The notes below the pieces were generated by a model that worked only from the letters and a program-made list of their open reading frames with translations, did no database searches and was not told the DNA's origin. A DNA stretch of 64,000 nt from Crambe crambe (Eukaryota > Porifera > Demospongiae > Poecilosclerida > Crambeidae). Position numbers and translations under genes: made by a program. The stretch covers positions 3,299,488-3,363,487 of the forward strand of contig OZ004585.1 in assembly GCA_963924555.1 (NCBI GenBank), read 5' to 3'. This document shows, piece after piece, positions 1-11,000 of the stretch; the first letter of the stretch is position 1; each line of letters opens with the position of its first letter.

Positions 1-235
1 CTAACAAAATGGTGTATATCAGAGTGCTACCATCACATGCAAGCTATGTACATACACCTAAGGTATTTTGAAGTATAGATCCAATTTAAATGAGTCATGA
101 CCTCTGAGCTTGCTCACTCACCTAGGGCATTTTGGAGTGTAGACCTAGACATATTTATCTACAATTTCAATGAGTCATGACCTGAGAGTCAACTTGCTCA
201 CTCCACTCGCTCGCTGCAATTAAAATAATGAGTAA
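1..235 (-). repeat. Diverged copy of the GCAGCGAGCGAGC dispersed repeat
   Basis: Read on the minus strand, this stretch matches the start of the repeat seen at 27887, 60952 and 61764: a GCGAGCGAG block, then the GACTCTCAGGTCATGACTCA segment, then a segment containing 'aggtctacactccaaaatgcc'. It is the most diverged copy, and part of the unit (the 'gtcatgactcatt' and 'tacactccaaaat' blocks) occurs twice. It is cut by the window edge. Confidence 0.6.
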
Positions 236-2000
236 TCTCTTATACAAGCACTCTAGAGTTTTTCCCATCTCAGTACTGTATGTCATTTCTAGTTCTCAGC
301 TATAGATAGCTCAGTGAGGCCAGTAGGACACCATTTTCTTTTCTTTACGTAGCATAGGTACATCCTAGATCCTATGCTGACAAAGTTTAGAGCTTAGACT
401 AAAATAGCTAGAAAGCGGTAGCAGAGTTGTGTGGAGAACCACTAAAGTACATTTAGGCTTCCAGCTTATATACTTGGAAATACACTACCTTCAGTACCTT
501 GTTGGTCTTCTCTAGGCTTTGGTTGGCGCTACTCTAATTTGAAACTCCGCCCCTCATGTAGACATGGGCATGACCTATTCAGCTTGCCAGCTTTAATGAA
601 AAAGCTCTAGATAACTCCGTACCAAGTAGAAAAATGATGTTGGCATTTTAGAACCTGGGGTGGGATTCAATCTAGAGTCAGAGAGAAGCTAGTATCTTGC
701 TCCCAAAACTTGTAGGTTTAGGACTGGGTACTGCCTGCTGATTCAAATGTTATCTCTTATTCTCCCCAATTAGGGGAGAATAATTCTACATCCACTATAT
801 ATACCCAGACCCATCACGGTAGGACTCCTGCCGATTCACTAAAGGGGAGGGTGGGTGCCCACCTTGTTTCCGTACTGCTTATAGTCATGTACTCAAGCCT
901 ACAGCACTCTTTCATCTAGAAGAAATGTTTTCCTCTCACTTGTTTGCACACTTTTTTCAAGCCTAAGGATGTCAAGAAATAGAAATGTGTACATACAATA
1001 CATACGCACATGTGCTTACCTGGTGTGAACAATCCTTTACCAAATACCACGCCCACCGCAACTCAGCAAGACAGTTTTTTTCTTGTGATATACAGTGTAT
1101 AAACTAACTGTGTCTACGAAGCATTCTAGTGTTGTCTACGAAACGTCTACATACTGTCTACGATGGCATCACTAAACTATCCTGAACAATGGATGAGAAA
1201 GAGAAGATACGTAGCTTATTTTCTTTTATGAAGTAGTGAGTACTGAGATGGGAAAATGAAACTCTAGAGTGCAGAAACATTACAGTTCTACTTGATATGT
1301 TATTTCAAGGGCAATGGCATACCAAGTAGAATAATGACATGAACAGTCATGCCCATCCAAGGGGGTTTGAACTAGAGTCAGAGATGTTGGCTATTGACCC
1401 CATCTCCTTTCATCCCTACCCCTGTTTGCTTTATTAATTATTTTAAAGTGGGACCACATACCAAGTAGAAAAAATTGCTGCGTAAGGGGTGGGGTTTCCA
1501 ACTAGAGTCAGGGTGAAGCTATGAAATGCCAACTAAAGCATAGGGAAGAGCAACAAGGTACCAAAGGTAGCATAGATAGCTTAGTTCATTTATATTTCCA
1601 AGCATATAAGCTGGAGAGCCTACCTTAGTTTTAAGGGTTGCTGATATTAAGAAATTACGTAGTTATGTGATGTATATAGTGTAGGGGGGAAAAATGGTTT
1701 TCCATTCCACTGGCCTCACTAAACTATCAGTGATTGCTGGGCAATGGCTGAGAAAGAGGAGATGGCATGTAATATTTGGCTCTTTTATGACACTAGTAAG
1801 GACTGAGATGAGAAGAATGAAGCTGTCAAGGCAATAATTATTTTGATCATAAAAAAATATTATTTTGCTAGTAAGTAAACAGGTGAAAGGTCAGGAAGTA
1901 CAACTCTACTCTCTCACTAGTGTCCCAAGTCACAGATTCTTCTTGAAGCTGAAAGGCCATAACCTGATAAAATAGGAAACATCCATAATACAAGCAGCTG
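236..2000. other. Gene-free stretch of dispersed repeats
   Basis: No coding signal was recognised. Two short modules recur. One contains 'cccatctcagtactg' (about 268) and reappears in related form near 9740 and 39500. The other runs from 'taccaagtagaa' to 'ctagagtcag' over about 60 bp and is present at about 611-680, 1318-1383 and 1458-1518. These look like ends of old non-autonomous elements, but no element boundaries could be fixed. Confidence 0.5.
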
Positions 2001-2020
2001 ATTATGACCTAGCTGATGAT

Positions 2021-2520
2021 AGATACTCACCTGAACCACATGCCTGTACTGACTGCTTAGCAGAGTCTCATCTCTGTCTGCAATCAAGGCTTGCTGCTAC
2101 AGGAGAAATCTAAAAAAACTCTGCTTGCACGTATTCTTAGACTGTATGGTAAAGATCGTTAACATGGAGACGGTAGTACTATTACCGATGATAGTTAAAG
2201 CCAACTAGATACTCATCTTAACCACATAATGCCTGTACACACTGTGAGTCTCGTCTCTGTCTGCAATGAAGGCTTGCCGCTACAGGAGAAAGCTAAAGAA
2301 CTCTGCTTGCATGTGTTCTTAGATTGTATGGTAAAGAACGTCAACATGGAGATGGTAGTACAATTTCTGACCTGATGTGCAGTCCAAAACAAAGTACAGT
2401 TAGGCGCTCAAAGTTAATAGCATGGAGAAGGACGAAGGTACTTTAGAGATCCATGATGGCAGTGAAGCTCTGTAGTATGCAGGGAAGAAATGCACTTTGA
2501 TTATTTACTTAGATTACATT
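2021..2520. repeat. Local direct repeat, copies A and B
   Basis: Two diverged direct copies lie head to tail. Copy A (about 2021-2190) and copy B (about 2201-2520) share 'tagatactcacctgaaccac', a 'gctacaggagaaa' block, 'ctctgcttgca' and 'catggaga.ggtagta' in the same order. Copy B continues further, into a block with 'ggcgctcaaagttaatagca'. A third copy is at 3195-3445. No open reading frame is conserved between the copies. Confidence 0.65.
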
Positions 2521-2892
2521 ACATTATGTTGTTATTTTTTTTGTAATTTTAAAATTTTTTTCCTACTACTTGGTATGTAATGTTCAAGCATAACCAACAT
2601 ACCAATTAAGTAGAGCAGCATGCAGTGCATGTTATTTGTGCTTATTATACCTATTTACATATTCATTGCATTAATAAGTTATAATGGTAGTGTGTGAATG
2701 TATCTTTGGTCTTGTGGTGCTAGTGGAGGGGGCAGTGGTGGAGGTGCAGTAGGAATGATGTGTTGCAGTAGTAGGGGGAAGACAAGTGGTGTGGGATGAT
2801 TCGACCCTGCACAAAATTTTTATTTAATATGATAAGGCTCAGATGGATGGGCTGCAAGAAGAGCTAGTTTATCACAGTAACGATTTAGATCC

Positions 2893-3110
2893 CAGTGCCC
2901 TCCATAACAGCCTAATAGTGGAGTAACCTTCACTGGCACCAGTGCCCTTGGGCTACTGGCACCACAGTGCCCCTCCAGAACGGCCTACAGAGTAACCATC
3001 ACTGGCACCAGTGCCCTTGGACCTATCTCCAGAACTGCCTGCTGGTACCAGTACCCCTCCAGAATGGCCTACAGAGTAACCATCACTGGCACCAGTACCC
3101 CTACCTCCAC
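2893..3110. repeat. Degenerate minisatellite
   Basis: About three imperfect copies of a unit built from 'actggcaccagtgcccctcc' followed by 'agaacggcctacagagtaac'. Spacing is irregular. The short open frame across it is a by-product of the repeat and resembles no known protein. Confidence 0.6.
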
Positions 3111-3194
3111 ATTGTATTATTTACTTATACAGATTTCTTGAGGTACATTTTTTGCAAACCTCTGTGATGGCCACAAGATTTGCACGTATACACT

Positions 3195-3445
3195 AGTTGC
3201 AGAGTCTCATTAAGGCTTGCCGCTACAGGTGAGAAAGCTAAAGAACTCTGCTTGCATGTGTTCTTAGATTGTATGAGAGTCTCGGTAGTACAATTCTGAC
3301 CTGATGCACAGTCCAAAATGAAGTAGAGTTGGGCGCTCTAAGTTAATAGCATAGAGGACGAAGGTACTTTAGAGATCCATGATGGCAGCAAAGCTGTGTG
3401 GTACACAGGATGCGCTTTAATTATTTATTTAGATTACATTACTTA
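3195..3445. repeat. Local direct repeat, copy C
   Basis: Third copy of the 2021-2520 repeat. The order of blocks is the same ('ggcttgccgctacagg', 'aactctgcttgcatgtgttc', 'ggtagtacaatt.tgacctga', 'agagatccatgatggcag') with small deletions. Together with copies A and B it brackets the minisatellite at 2893-3110. Confidence 0.65.
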
Positions 3446-4738
3446 CATTTTTTTCCTACAATTTTCTTTATTGGTTGGACGTGATAGGTAAAGGTTGTCA
3501 ACATTGAATACTGTTATATAACAAAATAAAATGGCATCCCACCAGCCATCTGTGTAGTGCTCAAAGTAGCAGCCTGACACAGGACATCTTCCGGCCATTT
3601 TCCCCAGATGGCTGGTCAATTCATGCCTTTGTCTGGTCAAATTTGTATTAGTAGCTATGGGATTAGTGTTATCATCAGGCACTATGCCCGGACAATATTG
3701 GTTATTTTGAATACTGTCTGTGTATTCTATGCAATGGATAGGAAATAGGACATGTTTAATTCTGAAAAAAATTAATGAAGCTCTAAAGTACCTACAAAGG
3801 CAGAATTACTTGTGTGTGTGTAATATTAGGGCTGTGTTGTTGCTTTGTCCATACAGGTTTATGTTTGGCACACAAGAACTGAAAAGCCAGATATGAAATA
3901 TGAAGATGCACTCGTAAAAAGAAAAAAGGCATCAAACCCTCTCATAGAAGTATAGTATGTGGTACATTATGTGGCTCCATGCTCTCTATTTTTATAATTA
4001 TCATGGCAATAATTATTTTTGAACTATGTGAATCATAATCATGGTAAAATGATTTCTTTCAGTATAATGGGAATTGACAATGTTGTGTATCCATGCTCTC
4101 TAGAAGGAACAAAAGGAATAACTGCTAGCCACACAAAAATAACATTTATAGCTAGTGTTTATATAATGTAAATGAAACAAAGGCAGCTAACTGCTAGCCA
4201 CACAAAAGATTACATTTATAGTATGTAGTGTTTGAAAATCAATGCTGCTAAATTTTGTGCGCAGTTGAAATCATTGATCCTGGAATAGCCATTGAAAAGG
4301 GATATCCTGCATATGAAAATGGCCCCCTTACGAGTCATTTATAGTCTTGTTATACTGCAGGATCCCTGTTGCTAAGAAACTATGGTTAACACCCACCACT
4401 TGCGTTCAACCCACAAATGACCACTTGAACAAAAATTTTTTGTTTAATATCACAAAGTTATCTTCGGTACTCAAAGGCAATGTGACAATTGAACGTAATA
4501 TTCATATTTTGATCTGACAAAATTAATATTTTGACCATGTACAAAATTTACAATGGTAAGTTTAACATGATAATTGTAAACACCAGTGATTCATCTCTGA
4601 GATTAATTCTGTGTCTTGAAAGTTTGTGATCCCGTTTATTGTATAGTTGCATATTCGATTCAACAAAAAGTTTAGCTGCAGCTGTTGTGACCAGCCAATA
4701 ATAAAAGCTCCACTGAGTTGCTAGCCAAATGCTACTTC
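3446..4738. other. Gene-free stretch with a short direct duplication
   Basis: No convincing coding sequence. A block of about 45-60 bp beginning 'aactgctagccacacaaaa' occurs twice (about 4120 and 4188). The rest is AT-rich and unassigned. It is the 3' flank of the minus-strand NLR remnant. Confidence 0.45.
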
Positions 4739-5840
4739 TTAACTATTTCCACTGAAGATTCCATTGATGTAAATCGGTTGAATTTTATTGTGTCTTAGAG
4801 CATCGGATAAGGCTTTTATACCATCTTGTAAAATGCCATTATGATTAATATTAAGGACATGGAGATTACAACAGTGTCTGAGAGAATCAGCAAGAGATTT
4901 AGCACCATTATTACCAATGCAGTTCCATCGAAGGCTAAGTTTATGCAAGTAAGGGCAACTTTTCAGTCCATTTCCAAGTGCCTTAGCACCCCATGCCCCA
5001 ATCTTATTGGAGTCAATGTAAAGACTGTGAATCTTATCACAGCTTTTTATAGCATCACCAATTGCCTTTGCATCCTCATCATTTAAATTATTTTGATTAA
5101 CATGGAGTGAATTTAGATTAATGCACAACTTAAGAGCACCTGTAATGAAATTGATGATCTCATCCCTACAGTAGAGAGTACCAGTAATATCGAGTGTATG
5201 CAGGTTAGTGCAATATTTAAGACTGTCAGCAAGAGACCTCACGCCATAACTGCCAATGTAATTACTTCCAAGTTTGAGTGTGCATAATCGATGGTCGTCC
5301 TCCAGGTAAGCAGCAAGAGCCACTGCACCACTGTTGTTGATGTTATTATGATCAATATAGAGTGCCTGAAAGTTTTTGCACCATGTCAAAGAACCAATGA
5401 GTGAGTTCAGACCTCCATCACCAATGAAATTACCATTGAGATTAAGTGTGTGCAAGTTACTGCATTTTTTGAAGCACGATGAAAGAGCTTTCATGCCAGT
5501 AATTCCAATGACATTTGAATCAAGAATTAATGTATGCAGATTATCACAATACTGGAGACCATTAGCTAGAAAATCTGCTCCAATATCACCAATACTATTT
5601 CTCCCAGATTTAGTGTGTGTATTTCATTGATTCTGTTACCCAGACATTTTCCAAGAGCCTATGCACCACTGATACCTATATTGTTGTCATCAATGCAGAG
5701 TGTGTGTAGCTGGCTACACTGCACCAGAGCATCAGTAATAGACATCAAACCATCATTGCCAATGCTGTTCTTCCCAAGCTGAAGTGCATGTAAATTACTG
5801 CACTTAATTAATGTTCCATCAGAAATAGTCATAATTAAGA
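4739..5840 (-). pseudogene. LRR array (ribonuclease-inhibitor type)
   Basis: About eleven 28-residue LRRs of the form LxxLxLxxNxIGxxGAxxLAxxLxxC, for example 'LHKLSLRWNCIGNNGAKSLA'. The last 251 codons before the stop at 4739 are uninterrupted. Upstream, the same repeat pattern continues to about 5840 but is broken by a frameshift at about 5602-5607 and by TAG at 5661-5659, and it is preceded by a stop near 5850. The uninterrupted 3' part could still be a terminal exon of a functional allele elsewhere. Confidence 0.8.
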
Positions 5841-6119
5841 GACAGTCATTTCAAAAGCCAGCTTACAAATTCTCTTGTAGGACTCCCATTCTGATGAGGG
5901 TAAGGACTTGATTGACTCTATGTTTACTTCTTTTGATAACGATACAATGTACGGAGGATAGTGTGTCTGGTAAACTCTCCATACATTGCCGTACCAAACT
6001 GGTCAAACAGAAAACAGACCATAGATGCATGGATGGGTAAATAGCTCACATTAGGGTGTTCATTTAGTTAATTTTCAAGCTCAAGATAGTTACTATGTGA
6101 GAATTTATAATTTTTTATG

Positions 6120-6620
6120 TAAAGGATATATTTTCCCTAAAGAATTTCAATCCTTCTAGTTGCTGATGACCTAAACATGGCTACAGCGGAAGGACGGGAA
6201 GCAACTATGATAACTGCTCTAGGGAGCTCTATTTTTTCAATCAGTCTAAAGATATACACATCATCTTTTTGTGGTAAATATTCATCCAAACCATTATGCT
6301 TATTAATAATATCACCTATGTCAATCTTGTCACCATAGTAACACTCTAAAATATTATTTAGCTTAATTCTAGGATCATTCTGAAACCTTCTGGATAAGGA
6401 ACAACAGCTTGATATTGCTACATATCTTCAAATCATCATCTGCCCAATATATGAAATTCTTTCTTTGCTCTTAAAAAACTCATTGACATCTCCTTGGATG
6501 GTACAATATCCATCAGGTTGCTTAATAATAGCTAAGTAGATACACAAAATAGATTCATCACCTTTGCCTGCTGCTTTTGCTTTTGCATATTGTATTTGCC
6601 CTCTCATGGTTACATTGTTC
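6120..6620 (-). pseudogene. NACHT ATPase segment of the NLR remnant
   Basis: Minus-strand translation shows a Walker-B-like GLDEYLP followed about 30 residues later by IVASRPSAVA, the sensor-1 'SRP' element of NACHT domains. The spacing is right for NACHT, but the hydrophobic strand and first acidic residue before GLDE appear lost (it reads KHNGLDEY). Upstream (about 6620-6440) is a second frame with no recognisable P-loop, and downstream the frame closes near 6170. Further downstream, about 6000-5860 reads a segment ending 'LPSSEWESYKRICKLAFEMT', like the helical link between NACHT and LRRs in NLRs. Confidence 0.65.
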
Positions 6621-6779
6621 TATTATTTCCCCATTTCCATACCACTGGTATGAAATCCTCAAAACTAGCATGAATTTCACTTCAAAAAGAACAGTTACCC
6701 TACAGCAATAATGCAAGACTGGCTATAAATTTCAGGAAGAATACCCAATTTCTCAAGATCTTGCCGAATAGTATTAGCT

Positions 6780-7356
6780 TTTGCACAAGGTTAACAATAC
6801 CACTGCAAAGTGGACTTTTACAAGTAGGTTTGATGTGTTCATCTCCTATTACCCATATACGAAACATTTCATACAAATACCACATACTTTCACTCCGTTT
6901 CTCATACTCCATTTTACATACCTCACTATAAGGATATGGCAATTTCTTTCCATTCGTATGCAAATAAAGTGAGCAATTCGTGCTCTTTGAAATAAAAAAT
7001 CCGCTCAATACCAGCTTCCAGACTATTATCTGATGACTTCAACCTGAATCCTTCTTTGACCTTTTATGCCATGCCCCACCTCCAGAATCTTTTTTTGTAT
7101 GTTGTTCTTTAATTTGAGAACACACATTACGAGTTCTTTTTAACTTTGATAAAATGTCTATCAAGTATCTATAATATCTGCTATCACACTCTATAGTTTT
7201 ATACACATATAGCAATAAGTACCTGCACATCAATGCACATGGCACATTGGGATCTATAGAGTCCAGGTTGACTTTGACATCCTGAGGTACAAGACCACGA
7301 TCACTTTGCCTTCCTTGCCAATGCCTGAATAGCATCAATGTCTTGAAGGCACTCAA
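6780..7356 (-). pseudogene. Death-like N-terminal region of the NLR remnant
   Basis: Minus-strand frames give 'LLTLFAYEWKEIAISL' (about 6975-6925), which resembles helices 1-2 of sponge Death domains (LLxxxAxxWKxIGxxLG). After a frame change comes a segment with Trp/Met-rich helices and 'KPTCKSPLCSGIVNLVQKL', which resembles the end of a Death domain. Upstream, 7356-7039 is an open segment of 105 codons without a recognised domain. Identification rests on pattern alone. Confidence 0.4.
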
Positions 7357-8084
7357 GTTGATGTACAGAATGTTAGACAGATCCCACCTTACTTACTGTT
7401 TACCTCCATGGCATACCAGTTTCTTCTCCATGCCTCAATCTAGCCAGTAGCTAACTAACTACATCCCCTTTTAATTGGATCATACTTAACTTGAGATGGT
7501 CAAGCAGCTCTTTATCTACCATAAGATATTGAGAAGTTAGAAAAGACGAGACACTAAATACATATACTTCTGACTATAAGTGTGACCATGTTTTGTGTAG
7601 TCACCTTATTCAGGTTTTTAAACAATTGTGAGGTTCCACTGCACGACAAAATGGCAATGACTATTTCTGCTTTGCTTCTCAGCAAGATCTGAAATTGACT
7701 ACCAATCCTTGGATGATCCTGCTGAAGTTTCGGACCCAGCTTATGGTAGTTGGTGAACCAGGAGGTAGGGACTAACATATAATATGTTTTTAACTGGCTT
7801 TACTATGTATGCACGTCCTGCCTTGGAGAATGCAATGATGAGATATATGTACCTTACCACAATAAGTAACTAATTGTTCCTCAGTATTTATTAAATAAAA
7901 CTGGTGACTGTGACTTGATCTATGCCATAGTAAATGAGGACACTAGCTTTCTAGCTTCCACAACTTCCCCAAAAGTGCATTACAGAATGCAGACTTGGAA
8001 TTCATCCCAACCACCAATAACTTTCTGACAATTATGCAATATTTTTCTTTTTCATTATAACGATGACATTGAAATGACTGCTAG
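7357..8084. other. Intergenic, nothing recognised
   Basis: Lies between the 5' side of the NLR remnant and the 3' end of the glucuronosyltransferase gene, both on the minus strand. No domain, repeat family or long frame could be supported. Confidence 0.4.
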
Positions 8085-11000
8085 CTATACTTCAACCTTG
8101 GAGTCAGATGGGTGTTTTCTCTCATATGGAATGGGTGGTTTCAAAGTCTTAACATGCCAAACAAATACCTATAAATCAATCAGAAAGATTATGTCATCCT
8201 TCAATTGTCAGGAAAATTAGTTACATAGATGGAAATTAATGATAAATATTACCATGCACAAAACTACAGTGGAACCTCTCAATATGACACTTTTTAGGAC
8301 AGAAAGTGTCCTGAATAGAAAAATATCCCAATTAGAAAAGATGTCCATAGTAAAACCTCCAAAGAACAATCATGATTGGAGACCGGCACTTTGGTCTTTG
8401 TTGAGAGGTTAGCCTCTTTTCAGAGGTTTTCTTTTAAAACCACAAAACATTATTATGATGATATTGGGGGATGAAAATAGTGATGTAAACTCCTTTGTGT
8501 AGCAGTATTGATTAATGTTCGATTGGATAATCCACGAGTTATTTTATTACCAGCAAGTATTTCATACACTTGTATTGATAAAAAGAAACACTGAATATAG
8601 GAGAGAAGAAAAGACCGGCTATTTCTGACTTAAAAAAGACAGGTACAGAGTCTGAACAGCAGCTATACTCTGGATAATGAAGGAGCTAATTGATATATTT
8701 ACCATTCAAGGATACCTAGTTAACTAAATTTAGGCATGGCTTTGAGGCCACTTTTTCTACTAGTAGTTGCATTCAGGTACAAAGTTTATGGCCATTGTTC
8801 AGAGTTTGGAGGTGGCTGGTTCAAAATAGGAGGTCAATCTGTTCCACCCAGTTTGGTCAGCCAGTCTTCATTTGAAGGTTTCACTATAATATGCAATAGG
8901 GACAACAAAATGTATACTGACTCCATATTGAGGGGGTTCCACTGTATAGTAGGGCTCATACAATATGTCTTCAGCTGACTATCTGTTTTTTGTGTGTTGA
9001 GATGTACAACAAGAGGCAATCAGTATTGGGAAAAGGTAAAGGTGTGATGTGGATGGCTATACAAATCATATCCTGCAGCTGAAGAGATAGAGAGAGCTAA
9101 TAACAGCTAGCTATATGCTTTTGTTGATAATGCTCCACTATCAATATATGCAGGCAGGAAAGGGTGTGGTCATATAGATTCAGGGCTTCATTTTTGGGGC
9201 GTGTAGAGTCCAAGTTTGTTCCCAGAGGGTCTACATTTTTGTGATGGCGATGCACCAGGAATTAAAAAAACGTCATAAACAGCAAAAGCAGAGAGTATAA
9301 GCTTAAGATTCTCTGAAAAGGACCTACAAGAAAGCTGAACAGTGAGAACAGAGGCTACAAGTTAACATTGAGAAAGCAACAAGAGAACCAACAAAGCCAT
9401 CAGCAAAGATTACCAAGAAAACAAGCTATGATCAATATATCTATGGTAGCTAGCTGGCAGATATGCAAAATAGATCTTCAGTATTACTCCTGTACCTGCA
9501 AAAAATTTCCACCAGTTCAATGACCCCAAATGATAATGGGAAAGATATCAAGTCTGTTTAAAGACTAACTTAAAACATACCCTGATAAAGACCCCTTTAA
9601 TTTAATCAGTAGCACATTAAGATTAGCCAAAGGCTCAAGGATTAATAATTGCTGTTTAAAAATCATTACATACCAAGTAGAAAAATTATATAATTATAGT
9701 AATGTGATGTTGATGTTCTGGTGCCATTATTCCCATCTCAGTATTTACTACTAGGCAAAAATGAAGTACTAATCCTCAGCACACACTAAGAATGCTTAGT
9801 ATTGTGTATATAATTGTGTGTTTACAGATATTAAGCAGATCACTGATGAACAAAGCTTTATTTTCAATCATATATTAAAATTGTTGAGCTAGCTAGTAGT
9901 GTCTGTACTACAGAGTCCACATTGTAATTATCATCAGTGCCTGCATGTAAAGTACTGCTTGGAGAACTGCACAGAAGCATGCAGGTAAAACCGTGGCAGC
10001 TAATGGCTGCATAAAGCTTGCCATGAGCAACACTGTCGTAGACTTATCACTAAAGACACTCCAGCTAACCATTCACATTTACGCTGTTGCTCTACCAGTC
10101 CACAGATGCATGTAGTCTCACGCAGCCTCAGGTAATGGTCGGCAGCATAGAGTGTGCATTATATGAAGATGGCATACGACGAACCCCTCAGTGCATGCGC
10201 AAGGGTTGCAATACTCAGTTGTGTGTGTGTTACATCGACCACACAGCCAGTAGCGATTAGAGTGCTTCAATTTTAGCCTTAACAATGTCTGGATGATACT
10301 CTCCAGTGTTAAAATTGAGCCAATTTTGCTTTATTCCGGCAAGATTTCCAGCTCCGTACTGTATAGCCTAGTTCTTAGCCATTGCTGAGAAAATACAGAT
10401 GTTCCAATCAGGACACCTTCTCTAGATCTATAAAAAGTTATGCTCCTCAAAATTTAAGTGCTATATGGTACTTAAGCAAAGGATCAAGTACTCCTATAGC
10501 CTGATCTTTGCTGTTGAGTTATGTAAGTGGTAGGCAGCTGCACAATAGAAAGCTGTTAGATAAGTATAGGTAAGCTTACATAGATTGATATTGCACAATT
10601 TGAATCATGCTTCAAAACTCTAACAAAGCTTAGACTAAAGAAGAAAAGCTCAAAATACATACAGCACTAATAAACTAAGCTAGTCAGGCTCCAATACCAG
10701 AGAGTCATATGGAAAATCACCTGATCTAAGGCAACTTATACACTTGGAAATAAGCTAATCATACTACTTTCAGCACTTTGGTCTTCTCTAGCTAGGCTTT
10801 AGTCGGCAAGGAACTAGATTCTAGTTTGAAACTCTGGGCATAACCAGGAATAATGTTCATGTTGCTTGAATAAGTTTTCTCTAGAAAAAATATAAAGTAG
10901 CCAATGCTTTCCAGGAATACAACTGAGGGTGAAAAAGTCAAGAAACTCCAAATATAGTCAATCTCTGCAAGTAAATGGAATATCAGCAGTGGTGTATGAA

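Larger units (their letters stand above)
4739..7356 (-). pseudogene. NLR-type receptor remnant: Death-like - NACHT - LRR
   Basis: Three fragments on the minus strand lie in the order expected of a NOD-like receptor (5' to 3': 7356 to 4739). They are Death-fold-like sequence (about 7356-6780), a NACHT ATPase segment (about 6620-6120) and ribonuclease-inhibitor-type LRRs (about 5840-4739). NLRs of this type are cytosolic pattern receptors; the family is expanded in sponges. The reading frame is interrupted repeatedly: stops or frame changes near 7020, 6930, 6440, 6170 and 5850, a frameshift near 5602-5607, and a TAG codon at 5661-5659. No Walker A (P-loop) could be found. Some breaks could be unrecognised introns, but the in-frame TAG and the frameshift inside one LRR run cannot. 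I call it a pseudogene; whether any part is transcribed is unknown. Confidence 0.7.

Noticed and set aside
3443-3682. 79-codon minus-strand frame with several Cys residues
   Set aside because: No domain pattern, no splice support and repeat-rich surroundings.
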